NCBI GenBank assembly: GCA_002476495.1
Contig: DLKL01000003.1
Coordinates: forward strand, 23,525-76,411
Length of the DNA stretch: 52,887 nt
Source: Lachnospiraceae bacterium UBA7589
Lineage (GTDB): Bacteria; Bacillota; Clostridia; Lachnospirales; Lachnospiraceae
Reading direction: 5' to 3'
In this document: one piece after another, positions 25,416 through 32,919 of the stretch
Layout of the letters: every line of letters starts with the position of its first letter
Numbering within the stretch: the stretch's first letter is position 1
The notes under the pieces: model-generated
Databases searched by the model: none
What the model saw: only the letters and a program-made list of their open reading frames with translations
Told to the model about the DNA's origin: nothing
Position numbers and translations under genes: made by a program

Positions 25416-26125
25416 CAGATAACAAAAAAATGTGGATAAATCCGGGGATAATTATATTTTTGATAGTAATACCGGCTGTACTTGTTATAAGTGCATTATA
25501 TAATATACAGAAGTATTATATAATCAGTGCAATAATTATTGTAATGTGTATGATCCCTTTTTTTGCCTCCTTTGAAAAAAAGACACATAAAGCAGGAGAT
25601 CTGGTAACACTTGCCACTTTAAGTGCTGTTGCGGTTATATCAAGGGTTGCATTTGCAATGTTTCCGTATATTAAACCGATGCTGGGGATAATTATGATTG
25701 CAGGGCTTGTATATGGTCCTGTATATGGCTTTCTTGTGGGAGCAATAACAGCATTCGTCAGCAACTTTGTATTTATGCAGGGGGTGTGGACACCCTGGCA
25801 GATGTTTGCGTATGGTATGGCAGGCTATATAATGGGATGCCTGGGCAGACTTGGAAGCTTTTCTGTTGACAGGCGTATTCCTGTGGCTGTGGCAGGCTTT
25901 TTTGTAGCTGCTTTCATAACAGGTGGAATATTAGATACATGTTCACTTTTTACATCAGGACTTGAAATTAACAGAGCATCAATTATTGTAATATATTCGG
26001 GAGGACTTCCGTTTAATCTTATTCATGGAGGGGTTACCGCACTTACACTGTTTCTGCTCTATCAGCCACTGGGAAGCCGGTTGCTGCGCTTAAAGAAAAA
26101 ATATGGCATTATGGATGGAAAATAG
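25400..26125 (+). CDS. ECF transporter S (substrate-binding) subunit, probably for cobalamin
   Basis: The 241-residue product has about seven hydrophobic segments, one more than the usual six of S subunits because of an N-terminal extra segment. The central part (YGPVYGFLVGAITAFVSNF, then GVWTPWQMFAYGMAGY) is typical of ECF S proteins. Specificity for cobalamin is inferred from the adenosyltransferase, DUF4430 genes and riboswitch around it. The GTG start overlaps the ATPase gene by 16 bp; an ATG ten codons later is possible. Confidence 0.82.
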   Translation: MQKDIADNKKMWINPGIIIFLIVIPAVLVISALYNIQKYYIISAIIIVMCMIPFFASFEKKTHKAGDLVTLATLSAVAVISRVAFAMFPYIKPMLGIIMIAGLVYGPVYGFLVGAITAFVSNFVFMQGVWTPWQMFAYGMAGYIMGCLGRLGSFSVDRRIPVAVAGFFVAAFITGGILDTCSLFTSGLEINRASIIVIYSGGLPFNLIHGGVTALTLFLLYQPLGSRLLRLKKKYGIMDGK

Positions 26126-26987
26126 TATGGGATTTACGATCTTTAATCCAATTATTAATTTCATATATTTTGTCGCAGCAATATATTTTATAGCTGTATT
26201 TACGCATCCGTTATATGTTATTGCAGCATATATCGCCATGATATTATACTATCTTGTCCTTAACGGAAAAAAAGGTTTAAGGCTTGTATTATTCTTTTTT
26301 GTTATACAGACAATATATGTGTTGCTTTATATTTCCCATAGGCATTTCGGGGTTACTGTTTTGTATAGGAATTCCATTGGAAACAATGTGACCATGGAAG
26401 CGATTTGTAGTGGAGTAATAAGAAGCATAAAGGGCTCAAGCCTTATGCTTTGTTTTCTTTGCATGATTAATATTATGTCAGGCAACCGTATTATATATAT
26501 TCTGGGACGAATTTGCCCTAAGGCCTCACTTTTTGCCGCAATATTATTCAGAAATATCGGCAGACTGAAGGAAAGGTGGAGCCTTGTAAAAATAGGCAGA
26601 CATTGTGCAGGCTGTGGAGCAGAAAAGGGCAGATTGCAAAGTAGTGTATGCAATTATATAAATACCGCTTCGGCAGTAATCGGCACTACATTGGATGATT
26701 TTATTGAATGCTCCACAGGTATGAAATCCAGGGGATATACCTTGAAGGGAAGAACCTCATACCCACTGTATCGCTTTAACGTAAGAGACCGGCTGATGCT
26801 TCTTGGAATGGTATTTTTAATAGTGGGAGGGCAGGTCACAGATTGTCTTGGGTATGCTGATGTGCTCTGGAATCCCAGGATTATTTTTCCGGAATATGAC
26901 ACTATGGCATGGCTGCTTGCAATGCTTTACGGAATTTATCTGTTAATTCCGGTCATGGTATCAATATTTAACGCGCCGGCTTCTTAG
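26103..26987 (+). CDS. ECF transporter T subunit (second copy)
   Basis: The 294-residue product is a second EcfT/CbiQ-like membrane protein with a coupling motif MKSRGYTLKGRT followed by YPLYRFNVRDR, closely resembling the same region of the first copy. The first coupling motif is degenerate and Cys-rich (KIGRHCAGCG). The ATG overlaps the S gene by 23 bp; in-frame ATGs at 26115 and 26127 are alternatives. Two T subunits with one S and one ATPase suggest a heteromeric transporter. Confidence 0.8.
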   Translation: MALWMENSMGFTIFNPIINFIYFVAAIYFIAVFTHPLYVIAAYIAMILYYLVLNGKKGLRLVLFFFVIQTIYVLLYISHRHFGVTVLYRNSIGNNVTMEAICSGVIRSIKGSSLMLCFLCMINIMSGNRIIYILGRICPKASLFAAILFRNIGRLKERWSLVKIGRHCAGCGAEKGRLQSSVCNYINTASAVIGTTLDDFIECSTGMKSRGYTLKGRTSYPLYRFNVRDRLMLLGMVFLIVGGQVTDCLGYADVLWNPRIIFPEYDTMAWLLAMLYGIYLLIPVMVSIFNAPAS

Positions 26988-27006
26988 TTCATCAAAGCCC
27001 GGTTTA

Positions 27007-27035
27007 TTGACAAAATTTATAGAAGATAATATAAT
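27007..27035 (+). promoter_or_regulatory. Promoter of the riboswitch-controlled gene
   Basis: TTGACA (27007-27012) and TATAAT (27030-27035) are 17 bp apart, a consensus sigma-A promoter. Transcription would start near 27042, at the first base-paired strand of the riboswitch. Confidence 0.88.
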
Positions 27036-27040
27036 CAAAT

Positions 27041-27242
27041 GGCATTATGACTCAGAGTAAGACTGTGATACAGACTCTGGGATGAGAGAATCCGGTGAAA
27101 GTCCGGAGCATAGCCAGTTGCCGTAAATGTAAGAGAGCATCTGCCGTGGCGTGAGCCGGTCATTGGGTATATACTTGAGAAGGCTGGAGGATGTTCGGGA
27201 AATATTATTTCGAATTACATAAGCCGGAAGACCTATAATGCA
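27041..27242 (+). promoter_or_regulatory. Cobalamin riboswitch
   Basis: The core TCCGGTGAAAGTCCGGAGC (27091-27109) followed by GTAAATGTAAG and, at 27221-27234, a B12-box-like AAGCCGGAAGACCT are the hallmarks of the cobalamin riboswitch. The closing stem P1 is formed by GCATTAT (27042-27048) and ATAATGC (27235-27241). With the downstream terminator it should reduce expression of the next gene when cobalamin is plentiful. Confidence 0.92.
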
Positions 27243-27325
27243 CATAATCTGCTATAAGAGACCTGTGATACGGCAGTTGCAGGCTGTCTTTTGTGTGGAT
27301 TATTATTACTGTAGGTGAGATATGG

Positions 27326-27357
27326 CCGCCACAGAGTAATCTGTGGTGGTTTTTTTT
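27326..27357 (+). terminator. Riboswitch expression-platform terminator
   Basis: A 10-bp stem (27326-27335 with 27340-27349, one G-T pair) with a GTAA loop runs into eight T. It lies 84 nt after the aptamer and 64 nt before the start codon. A CCTG/CAGG repeat between aptamer and terminator (about 27262-27283) may form the competing structure. Confidence 0.9.
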
Positions 27358-27421
27358 CGTTTGATTAACGGGAAGGACTATACAGTAACGTGATACTAAA
27401 AACATATTAAGGAGGATACTT

Positions 27422-29287
27422 ATGAATAAGAAAAGAAATGTGACAAAAGCTTTATTTGCTGTTATATTAAGTCTCATTTTTTGCCTTACATTGCTGCCGG
27501 TTAATATTGTAAGGGCAGAGAATGAGAGTATTACTGTTTATGTAAGCATAAGCAATGGAGGTGCCTTTGAAACCTCAAAGGATGGGGAAACCATGCGTTA
27601 TGTACCTGTTAAGCTTACCGGAAAGGAAAGCTATACTATATCGGATGCATTTATAAAGGCACATGATGACTATTATACCGGTGGTGCTTCAGAGGGATAT
27701 GCAGATACTTCAGCCGGATGGCTTACAAAGCTGTGGGGTGATACATCAGGAGCCTTTGGTTATATGCGAAACAATGTATCAGCCATGAGTTCAGGGGATG
27801 CAATATCCAATGGAGATCATATATATGGATATATATATGTAGATTCAGCTGCTTATAGTGACAAATATACCTATTTTGCAAAGAATACAATGTCGGTGGA
27901 AGCCGGTGAGGAGATTGAATTCCAGCTTACAGGAACAGGCTATGATTCAACTTTTAATACAGTTACGGGGGTATGTAGTAATGCCCAGATATTTGTGGAT
28001 GGTACCAGAAAAGAAGGTGTACTGACAGACAGTGACGGAAAGGTTAAGCTTAGCTTTGACACACCGGGGACATATATTGTAACAGCAGAAGAAACAGGAG
28101 AAATCAGTGGAGAGGAAAGCTTTATTGTTCCTGCATTTTGCATTGTAACAGTTAGTGCAAAGGTTATACCGACAGTAGAACCGACAACAGAACCGACAAC
28201 AGCTCCGACAACAGCTCCGACAACAGCTCCGACAGTATCACCTGTACCATCTGCTGCTCCCGAAGTAACGCCTGCTTTTCCGGTATTGGATAAGAGTGTA
28301 TCTGAAACAGTAGACTGGGGAATAGACAGCTGTGGCAGCTATATGCAGTCAGTATATGGAGATAATATTGGTTATGGGTATGAATGGTATGTGTTCAATA
28401 TGTTAAGAGCAGGAAAGAATCTGACAAAGGAAACTCTTGATAAATATTATGAAGACGTTGTCAAGGAGGTTTCAAAGTGGGACAGTATGCAAAAACCGAC
28501 AGATATAGCAAGGACAGTCCTTGCTTTATCGGCAATGGGTAAGGACATAACTGATGTAGGTGGAAAGAATCTGGCAGATATGCTGTATAATCATCCCGAT
28601 TTGAATACCGGGTCAAATGAGCTGGCATATGCTCTTTTGGCATTGGATGCAAGAAATGTTACCGTACCGGATGGTGCAAAGTGGAGCAGAGACAGTATAA
28701 TCAATGCACTTATCGGCTATCAGAACAGTGAAGGGGGCTTTGGCCTTTTTGATAACAATACAGCAGGTATTGATATGACAGCAATTATACTTCAGGCTCT
28801 GGCACCATACTACAGCAGTAACGATTCGGTTAAAACCGCTGTTAATGCAGGACTTGATTACCTGAGATCAAAGATGTCGACGAACTATGATTTTGATAAT
28901 AACAGTAATTCAACAGCAGTAGTACTTATGGCACTTAACGCGCTTAATATTGACCCGGCTGTAGAGGCGAATGGCTTTGGCACAGCGGACAATAATATAG
29001 TGACAGCCCTTTATGGTTACAGAGCAGAGGATGGAAGGGGCTATCGGTATATGCTGGATGAGGGAGTGAATTCTTATGCGACCATGCAGGTTATGCAGGC
29101 TCTTACAGGATACAGAATGATGAAGAATAATCAGGGCTCATATTGGATAATATCTGATAAGGCAGATATTATTGATAATAATGTAAATACCGGTGACAAC
29201 ATTCCGGTAGAGGCACTTGGAATTATATTGATTATATCTTCGGCAGCTCTTTTATGCTTTGAAAGAAAATTAAAAAAGGCAAATTAG
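27422..29287 (+). CDS. Cell-wall protein with DUF4430-like and alpha/alpha-barrel domains, putative B12 binder
   Basis: The 621-residue product has a signal peptide (about 1-32), a DUF4430-like beta domain (about 35-145), a short Ig-like segment (about 155-245), a Pro/Thr linker (about 250-275) and a prenyltransferase/squalene-cyclase-like alpha/alpha-barrel (about 290-580, repeats such as GYQNSEGGFGLFD). It ends NVNTGDNIPVE plus a hydrophobic segment and a Lys/Arg tail, resembling a variant sortase signal. Transcobalamin and intrinsic factor combine the same two folds. The B12 riboswitch upstream supports corrinoid capture; binding is not proven. Confidence 0.78.
   Translation: MNKKRNVTKALFAVILSLIFCLTLLPVNIVRAENESITVYVSISNGGAFETSKDGETMRYVPVKLTGKESYTISDAFIKAHDDYYTGGASEGYADTSAGWLTKLWGDTSGAFGYMRNNVSAMSSGDAISNGDHIYGYIYVDSAAYSDKYTYFAKNTMSVEAGEEIEFQLTGTGYDSTFNTVTGVCSNAQIFVDGTRKEGVLTDSDGKVKLSFDTPGTYIVTAEETGEISGEESFIVPAFCIVTVSAKVIPTVEPTTEPTTAPTTAPTTAPTVSPVPSAAPEVTPAFPVLDKSVSETVDWGIDSCGSYMQSVYGDNIGYGYEWYVFNMLRAGKNLTKETLDKYYEDVVKEVSKWDSMQKPTDIARTVLALSAMGKDITDVGGKNLADMLYNHPDLNTGSNELAYALLALDARNVTVPDGAKWSRDSIINALIGYQNSEGGFGLFDNNTAGIDMTAIILQALAPYYSSNDSVKTAVNAGLDYLRSKMSTNYDFDNNSNSTAVVLMALNALNIDPAVEANGFGTADNNIVTALYGYRAEDGRGYRYMLDEGVNSYATMQVMQALTGYRMMKNNQGSYWIISDKADIIDNNVNTGDNIPVEALGIILIISSAALLCFERKLKKAN
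28169..28240 (+). repeat. 12-bp tandem repeat encoding the Pro-Thr linker
   Basis: Six units of 12 bp, consensus CCGACAACAGCT, encode PTxx repeats in the cell-wall protein. Three units are identical in DNA. The linker separates the beta domain from the barrel domain. Confidence 0.92.
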
Positions 29288-29302
29288 TCTTAATATATCA
29301 AA

Positions 29303-29337
29303 AACAGCTCTCTTTACATAAAGAGGGCTGTTTTTTT
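29303..29337 (+). terminator. Terminator of the putative B12-binding cell-wall protein gene
   Basis: A 12-bp stem (29303-29314 with 29321-29332, one G-T pair) with a 6-nt loop ends in seven T. It marks the left edge of the AT-rich island that follows. Confidence 0.92.
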
Positions 29338-29539
29338 GCTGAAAGTTTCAACAGGTAGTTTATGAACACTAAAGAACCTCAACATAACAATTGTGACATA
29401 GGAGATATAGTGGTATTTTATCTGTTTTATATTACCATTTATAATTTTCTGTTGTATTATAAGAATGTGTATTATAAAATCAAAATATGTATACAAAGGT
29501 CGTGTGATTAGAAATATAGAATGTAAATGGGGTAAAATA

Positions 29540-30316
29540 ATGTTAGAAATCGCTGTTTGTGATGATGATAAAGAGGATCTGAATTATGTAACAGAAATGG
29601 TCCGGGAAATACTAAAATATCATGAAATAGAATATAATCTGCAAGCCATGAATTCCGCTAAAACGATGTTGGGGGAAATAAAGCGGATAGACATTGCTAT
29701 ATTAGATATTTCCATGGAAGAATTGGATGGTATTGAGCTAGGGAGGATATTAAAAATACGTTATCCCGAAATAAAGCTGATTTATATAACAAGCTATGAA
29801 GAGTATTGCATGCAGGTAATCAATGATATACATGCATTTTCATTTTTGTGTAAGCCAATAGAAAGGGATAAATTACAGAAACAACTTCTGGATTTAATAA
29901 AAGAAATTAGTTACTCTAACAACATCATAGAGAAAAAGTTTTATCAGGTTTGGGATGATACTATGAAGGAATTGTCAGTAGTAATATTGAGGTTAAATGA
30001 TATCATCTATTTTGAATACATCAAATCTATGAGAAAAGTGGCTATTGTACTTGAAGAGAAAACCTATCAGTGTTCTTATGTTATGGAAAAATTGGCGGAA
30101 GAGTTAGAATGCTATGGATTTTTCACAAACTGCAGGGGGCAGTTAGTAAATTTAAGATATATATCTAAAATCAATGTAATTATTGTAGGTATGATTTGGA
30201 AAAATGTAAGTATATTCCATTATTTAATAAACGGGATTGGAATGATAACCATATTACTTGTATTAGATAAGGTAAAAGGATGTAAATTCTTTAATTTTGA
30301 TTTAGATAGGTTTTGA
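29540..30316 (+). CDS. LytTR response regulator, C-terminus frameshifted
   Basis: The product has a receiver domain (1-120; acidic pocket CDDDKED, phospho-Asp in AILDIS, Lys in CKPI) and a LytTR DNA-binding domain (from about 140). The family sequence continues to NCRGQLVNLRYISKI, then becomes unrelated. A different frame from about 30170 reads on with LytTR-like residues (YDLEKCKYIPLFNKRDW) to a stop at 30268-30270. So one small deletion near 30165-30180 seems to have damaged the end. No partner histidine kinase is seen. The start is ATG 29540; no strong ribosome binding site is visible. Confidence 0.75.
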   Translation: MLEIAVCDDDKEDLNYVTEMVREILKYHEIEYNLQAMNSAKTMLGEIKRIDIAILDISMEELDGIELGRILKIRYPEIKLIYITSYEEYCMQVINDIHAFSFLCKPIERDKLQKQLLDLIKEISYSNNIIEKKFYQVWDDTMKELSVVILRLNDIIYFEYIKSMRKVAIVLEEKTYQCSYVMEKLAEELECYGFFTNCRGQLVNLRYISKINVIIVGMIWKNVSIFHYLINGIGMITILLVLDKVKGCKFFNFDLDRF

Positions 30317-30326
30317 TAATTGAAAG

Positions 30327-30705
30327 GTGTGGGTGCAAATGTGAAAAAAGTAATAAGGTATCTGCCATTGCTGTTGCGAATATGGATGATGATATAACAA
30401 TGGGGGAAACACAAGTCAATTATGCCAGTCAGTTTATAAGTTTATCATAACTTGATTAGCTGATGCGAAATTCAGCATAGAGAATGGCTCCTATGCTGCC
30501 TACATTATAATATTGGAGACTTTTTCGGCATTCGTTACTTCTATTGAAAATGAACCTAGAAAGGTAACACTGGGTTATTAGTACAATTCCATTTAGAAAA
30601 CATAGATTATAGTGCAGATAAATCTTTGGAAAATATGATTGTAAGAGCATATATTCAGGAATTAAATGATGATTTGGATGTCTTGGATAGTTATATTGAA
30701 CAATG
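30327..30705 (+). pseudogene. Decayed gene of unknown function
   Basis: The 428-bp gap 30317-30744 holds no intact gene. Three consecutive short open stretches in different plus-strand frames read like one protein: SAIAVANMDDDITMGE to a stop at 30448, then LADAKFSIENGSYAAY to a stop near 30579, then VQFHLENIDYSADKS to EQ and a stop near 30704. This suggests at least two frameshifts. I do not recognise the family; position suggests it belonged to the following operon. Confidence 0.35.
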
Positions 30706-30744
30706 ATGAAATAATATATTGTGTGATAGAGGAGGGAGTAACCA

Positions 30745-31200
30745 ATGACAAAAAGCGAAATTAACCAGAAAATATTTCAGTTAGAAAGAGACATTGCAGA
30801 TACAGAAAAAAGAAAAGCAGAAACGGAGAAAAATATACGTCAGTTAAACGTATTAAATGCCAGATGCAATGATTATCAGGCTGAATTTGAATCTGTCAGA
30901 ATCGCCCGTAAAATAAAGAGAGAGGATATCATTCAAATATCAGGACAGGAAAAATTTGTTGGAGCATATGATGGAATTCTGGGGGAGCTTCTGGATGGTT
31001 CAGAGTACATAGGTGCATATGGAAGTATGGATACAGTAAAATCTGAAATTGGTCGGGAAATAGAAAGACAAAGGCAAATTATAAATGAGTGCAATAGTCA
31101 AATAGCGAGCTTTAATAGCAGTATCAGTTATCGAAGGCAGGAACTTGCAAGGGCAGATGAGGAGGTTAAGGATGCATTATACAGAGTTAGTTATAGATGA
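30745..31200 (+). CDS. Coiled-coil protein, DUF5082-like, possible type VII secretion partner
   Basis: The 151-residue product is almost wholly helical, with two coiled-coil stretches (about 1-50 and 105-145) around a Gly-containing middle. Layout and size resemble DUF5082 proteins that stand first in operons for LXG-type effectors of type VII secretion. GGAGGGAG lies upstream of the ATG. The next gene overlaps it by 29 bp. The family call is from overall shape, not a motif. Confidence 0.55.
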   Translation: MTKSEINQKIFQLERDIADTEKRKAETEKNIRQLNVLNARCNDYQAEFESVRIARKIKREDIIQISGQEKFVGAYDGILGELLDGSEYIGAYGSMDTVKSEIGREIERQRQIINECNSQIASFNSSISYRRQELARADEEVKDALYRVSYR

Positions 31201-31459
31201 TAGTTACATAAATGAAGTTGCAGAATATTTTGAAACACAGGGAAAGCAGTTACAACATATGATAGATTCTTATATTGCTGCTCTGAAACGCATAACAGAA
31301 GAAGGTGTTGCAGAAGGCGAGACATCTGATGCACTAAAGTTTTTTTGGGAATACGCCCAAAAATTAAATTATGTTATTTCTGACACATCAGTGAAAGTAA
31401 GAGACACGGTTATGAACTATCTGGAGGAAATTGATATACTGGATCAATACCTGTATTAA
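31172..31459 (+). CDS. Small helical protein, WXG100-like, possible type VII secretion partner
   Basis: From ATG 31172, 6 nt after GAGGAGG, the product has 95 residues and is predicted by eye as two long helices with a central break near SDALKFFWEY, comparable in size to WXG100-type and LXG-associated helical partners. It has no signal peptide. It overlaps the gene before and is followed at 10 bp by another small helical gene. Confidence 0.5.
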   Translation: MHYTELVIDDSYINEVAEYFETQGKQLQHMIDSYIAALKRITEEGVAEGETSDALKFFWEYAQKLNYVISDTSVKVRDTVMNYLEEIDILDQYLY

Positions 31460-31469
31460 GGAGGTAACT

Positions 31470-31733
31470 ATGGCGGGATTAAAATTAGAATATGAAGTAG
31501 TAAAAGAATGCATGGATAGCATACAGAAACTTTCTGCTGATTATCCTATAATAGAAAAACCTTCTGTTTCTGGTAAAGGAGAGAGTATTACGGAAATAGA
31601 GCAATTAGCTGATTTATATATAACTTTTTATAAATCTATAGAAACATTGTCAGAAGAAACCGTAAAGTATTTTAATAGTATGATTACCGATTTCCAGAAA
31701 ATAGATAAAAAAGTGAGCAAAAAATTAAACTGA
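31470..31733 (+). CDS. Small helical protein, possible type VII secretion partner
   Basis: From ATG 31470, after AAGGAGG, the product has 87 residues: helix, short Pro/Gly/Ser-rich turn (PIIEKPSVSGKGES), helix. The paired-helix plan matches small partners (Lap-like) of LXG effectors. I recognise no fixed motif. It stands immediately before the effector candidate, the usual place for such a partner. Confidence 0.5.
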   Translation: MAGLKLEYEVVKECMDSIQKLSADYPIIEKPSVSGKGESITEIEQLADLYITFYKSIETLSEETVKYFNSMITDFQKIDKKVSKKLN

Positions 31734-31748
31734 TGATCGGAGGACAAA

Positions 31749-32909
31749 ATGATTAGAGATTTTTCAGAGGAAAAGAAGAAAGAATTATACGAAACATTAG
31801 AAATAGTTGATAACAAAGAATGGAAGCCATTTATGGAATGGTGTGGAGGAAGGACTAGTGAGTTCGGAGTGTTGGCAGATAAACTTGGAATCTCATCCTA
31901 TACGAAGCAAATTGATAGTTATCAGAATCGGATTCTGGATACAAACAACAGTATACGAAATCAAATAGATGTAATTTTTGAAAATGTGGCAGAGACAGAT
32001 CATAGATTTGCAGAATTTCTGCGTGAGTGTGCAGAGATTGTGAAGGAACAGGTAGCACGAATCCGGTTAATGGTAGAAGTTATGAAATTGGCATATGAAA
32101 TTGGACTTGATAATGTGAATATGCTATTTGAAATGGAACAAAATTCTGTAAATCAGCGTGAAGAGATGAGTTTAAAGGGACGAAAAATTCTATTGAGATG
32201 GTTAAAATCGAAAAAAGATATTGATCCGTCTGAGTGGGAAAAATTATGTGACATAATAATGGAAAATCAATCAGATATGTTGATAAATATGTATATTACA
32301 AATTGTTATAGCAGTACGGATACTAAAAAGGTATATGCTGCGATTAAAGATTATTATAATAAGCATAAGATGGATATATCAATAGATGATGTAAAAGATT
32401 TAGATTTAGGAGAAGGAATGGATCAGATTCAGAAGGAAACTTTTGTTGCTTGTTGGAATATGTTGGGACAAATGGAATTGTCAAAAGAACAAATTATTGC
32501 AGTTATGGCTAATATTTATGCAGAATCAAGATTTTCGGCAACAAATGCGCAGGAAAGTTATGGATATACAGGATTATATGATGAGTATGAATTTAAGGAA
32601 GATGATGGTGTCGGTTATGGTATTTGTCAGTGGACATTAGAGTCAAGAAAAGAACAGTTATTAGAGTATGCAAATAATACGGGTGGTTCGGTATATAATT
32701 TGGACACTCAGTTAAATTATTTTAAATATGAAATGGAAGAAGGAATATGTGCTGGATATTGGGAGAATTTTTTGAGTAAAGAAACAACATATGATGCAAT
32801 GTATTATTTTATGGATCAGATTGAAAATCCTCAAATGAACAATACAGAGGAGAGATGGGCATATGCGACTGCAATAGAAACATGGTCTTCGGAATTAGAA
32901 TTAAGGTAG
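31749..32909 (+). CDS. Putative secreted effector with C-terminal phage-tail lysozyme domain
   Basis: The 386-residue product has a helical N-terminal region (about 1-230) without signal peptide and a C-terminal domain (about 235-386) resembling phage tail lysozyme: MANIYAESRF with the likely catalytic Glu259, then GYGICQWTLESRKEQL and QLNYFKYEM. Such a domain cleaves peptidoglycan. After three small helical genes and before a lipoprotein gene, it fits a type VII-secreted cell-wall toxin. It could also be a remodelling enzyme of the host's own wall. CGGAGG lies before the ATG. Confidence 0.7.
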   Translation: MIRDFSEEKKKELYETLEIVDNKEWKPFMEWCGGRTSEFGVLADKLGISSYTKQIDSYQNRILDTNNSIRNQIDVIFENVAETDHRFAEFLRECAEIVKEQVARIRLMVEVMKLAYEIGLDNVNMLFEMEQNSVNQREEMSLKGRKILLRWLKSKKDIDPSEWEKLCDIIMENQSDMLINMYITNCYSSTDTKKVYAAIKDYYNKHKMDISIDDVKDLDLGEGMDQIQKETFVACWNMLGQMELSKEQIIAVMANIYAESRFSATNAQESYGYTGLYDEYEFKEDDGVGYGICQWTLESRKEQLLEYANNTGGSVYNLDTQLNYFKYEMEEGICAGYWENFLSKETTYDAMYYFMDQIENPQMNNTEERWAYATAIETWSSELELR

Positions 32910-32919
32910 GTAATAAGGT

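Noticed and set aside
27243..27320. Small gene between the cobalamin aptamer and the terminator
   Set aside because: No start codon with a ribosome binding site and adequate length; the stretch is better explained as the switching part of the riboswitch.
30341..30396. Short hydrophobic peptide frame (VKKVIRYLPLLLRIW) after the LytTR gene as an AgrD-like signal peptide
   Set aside because: Only 18 codons, no processing enzyme gene (AgrB type) nearby, and the same DNA reads as part of a decayed protein in another frame.
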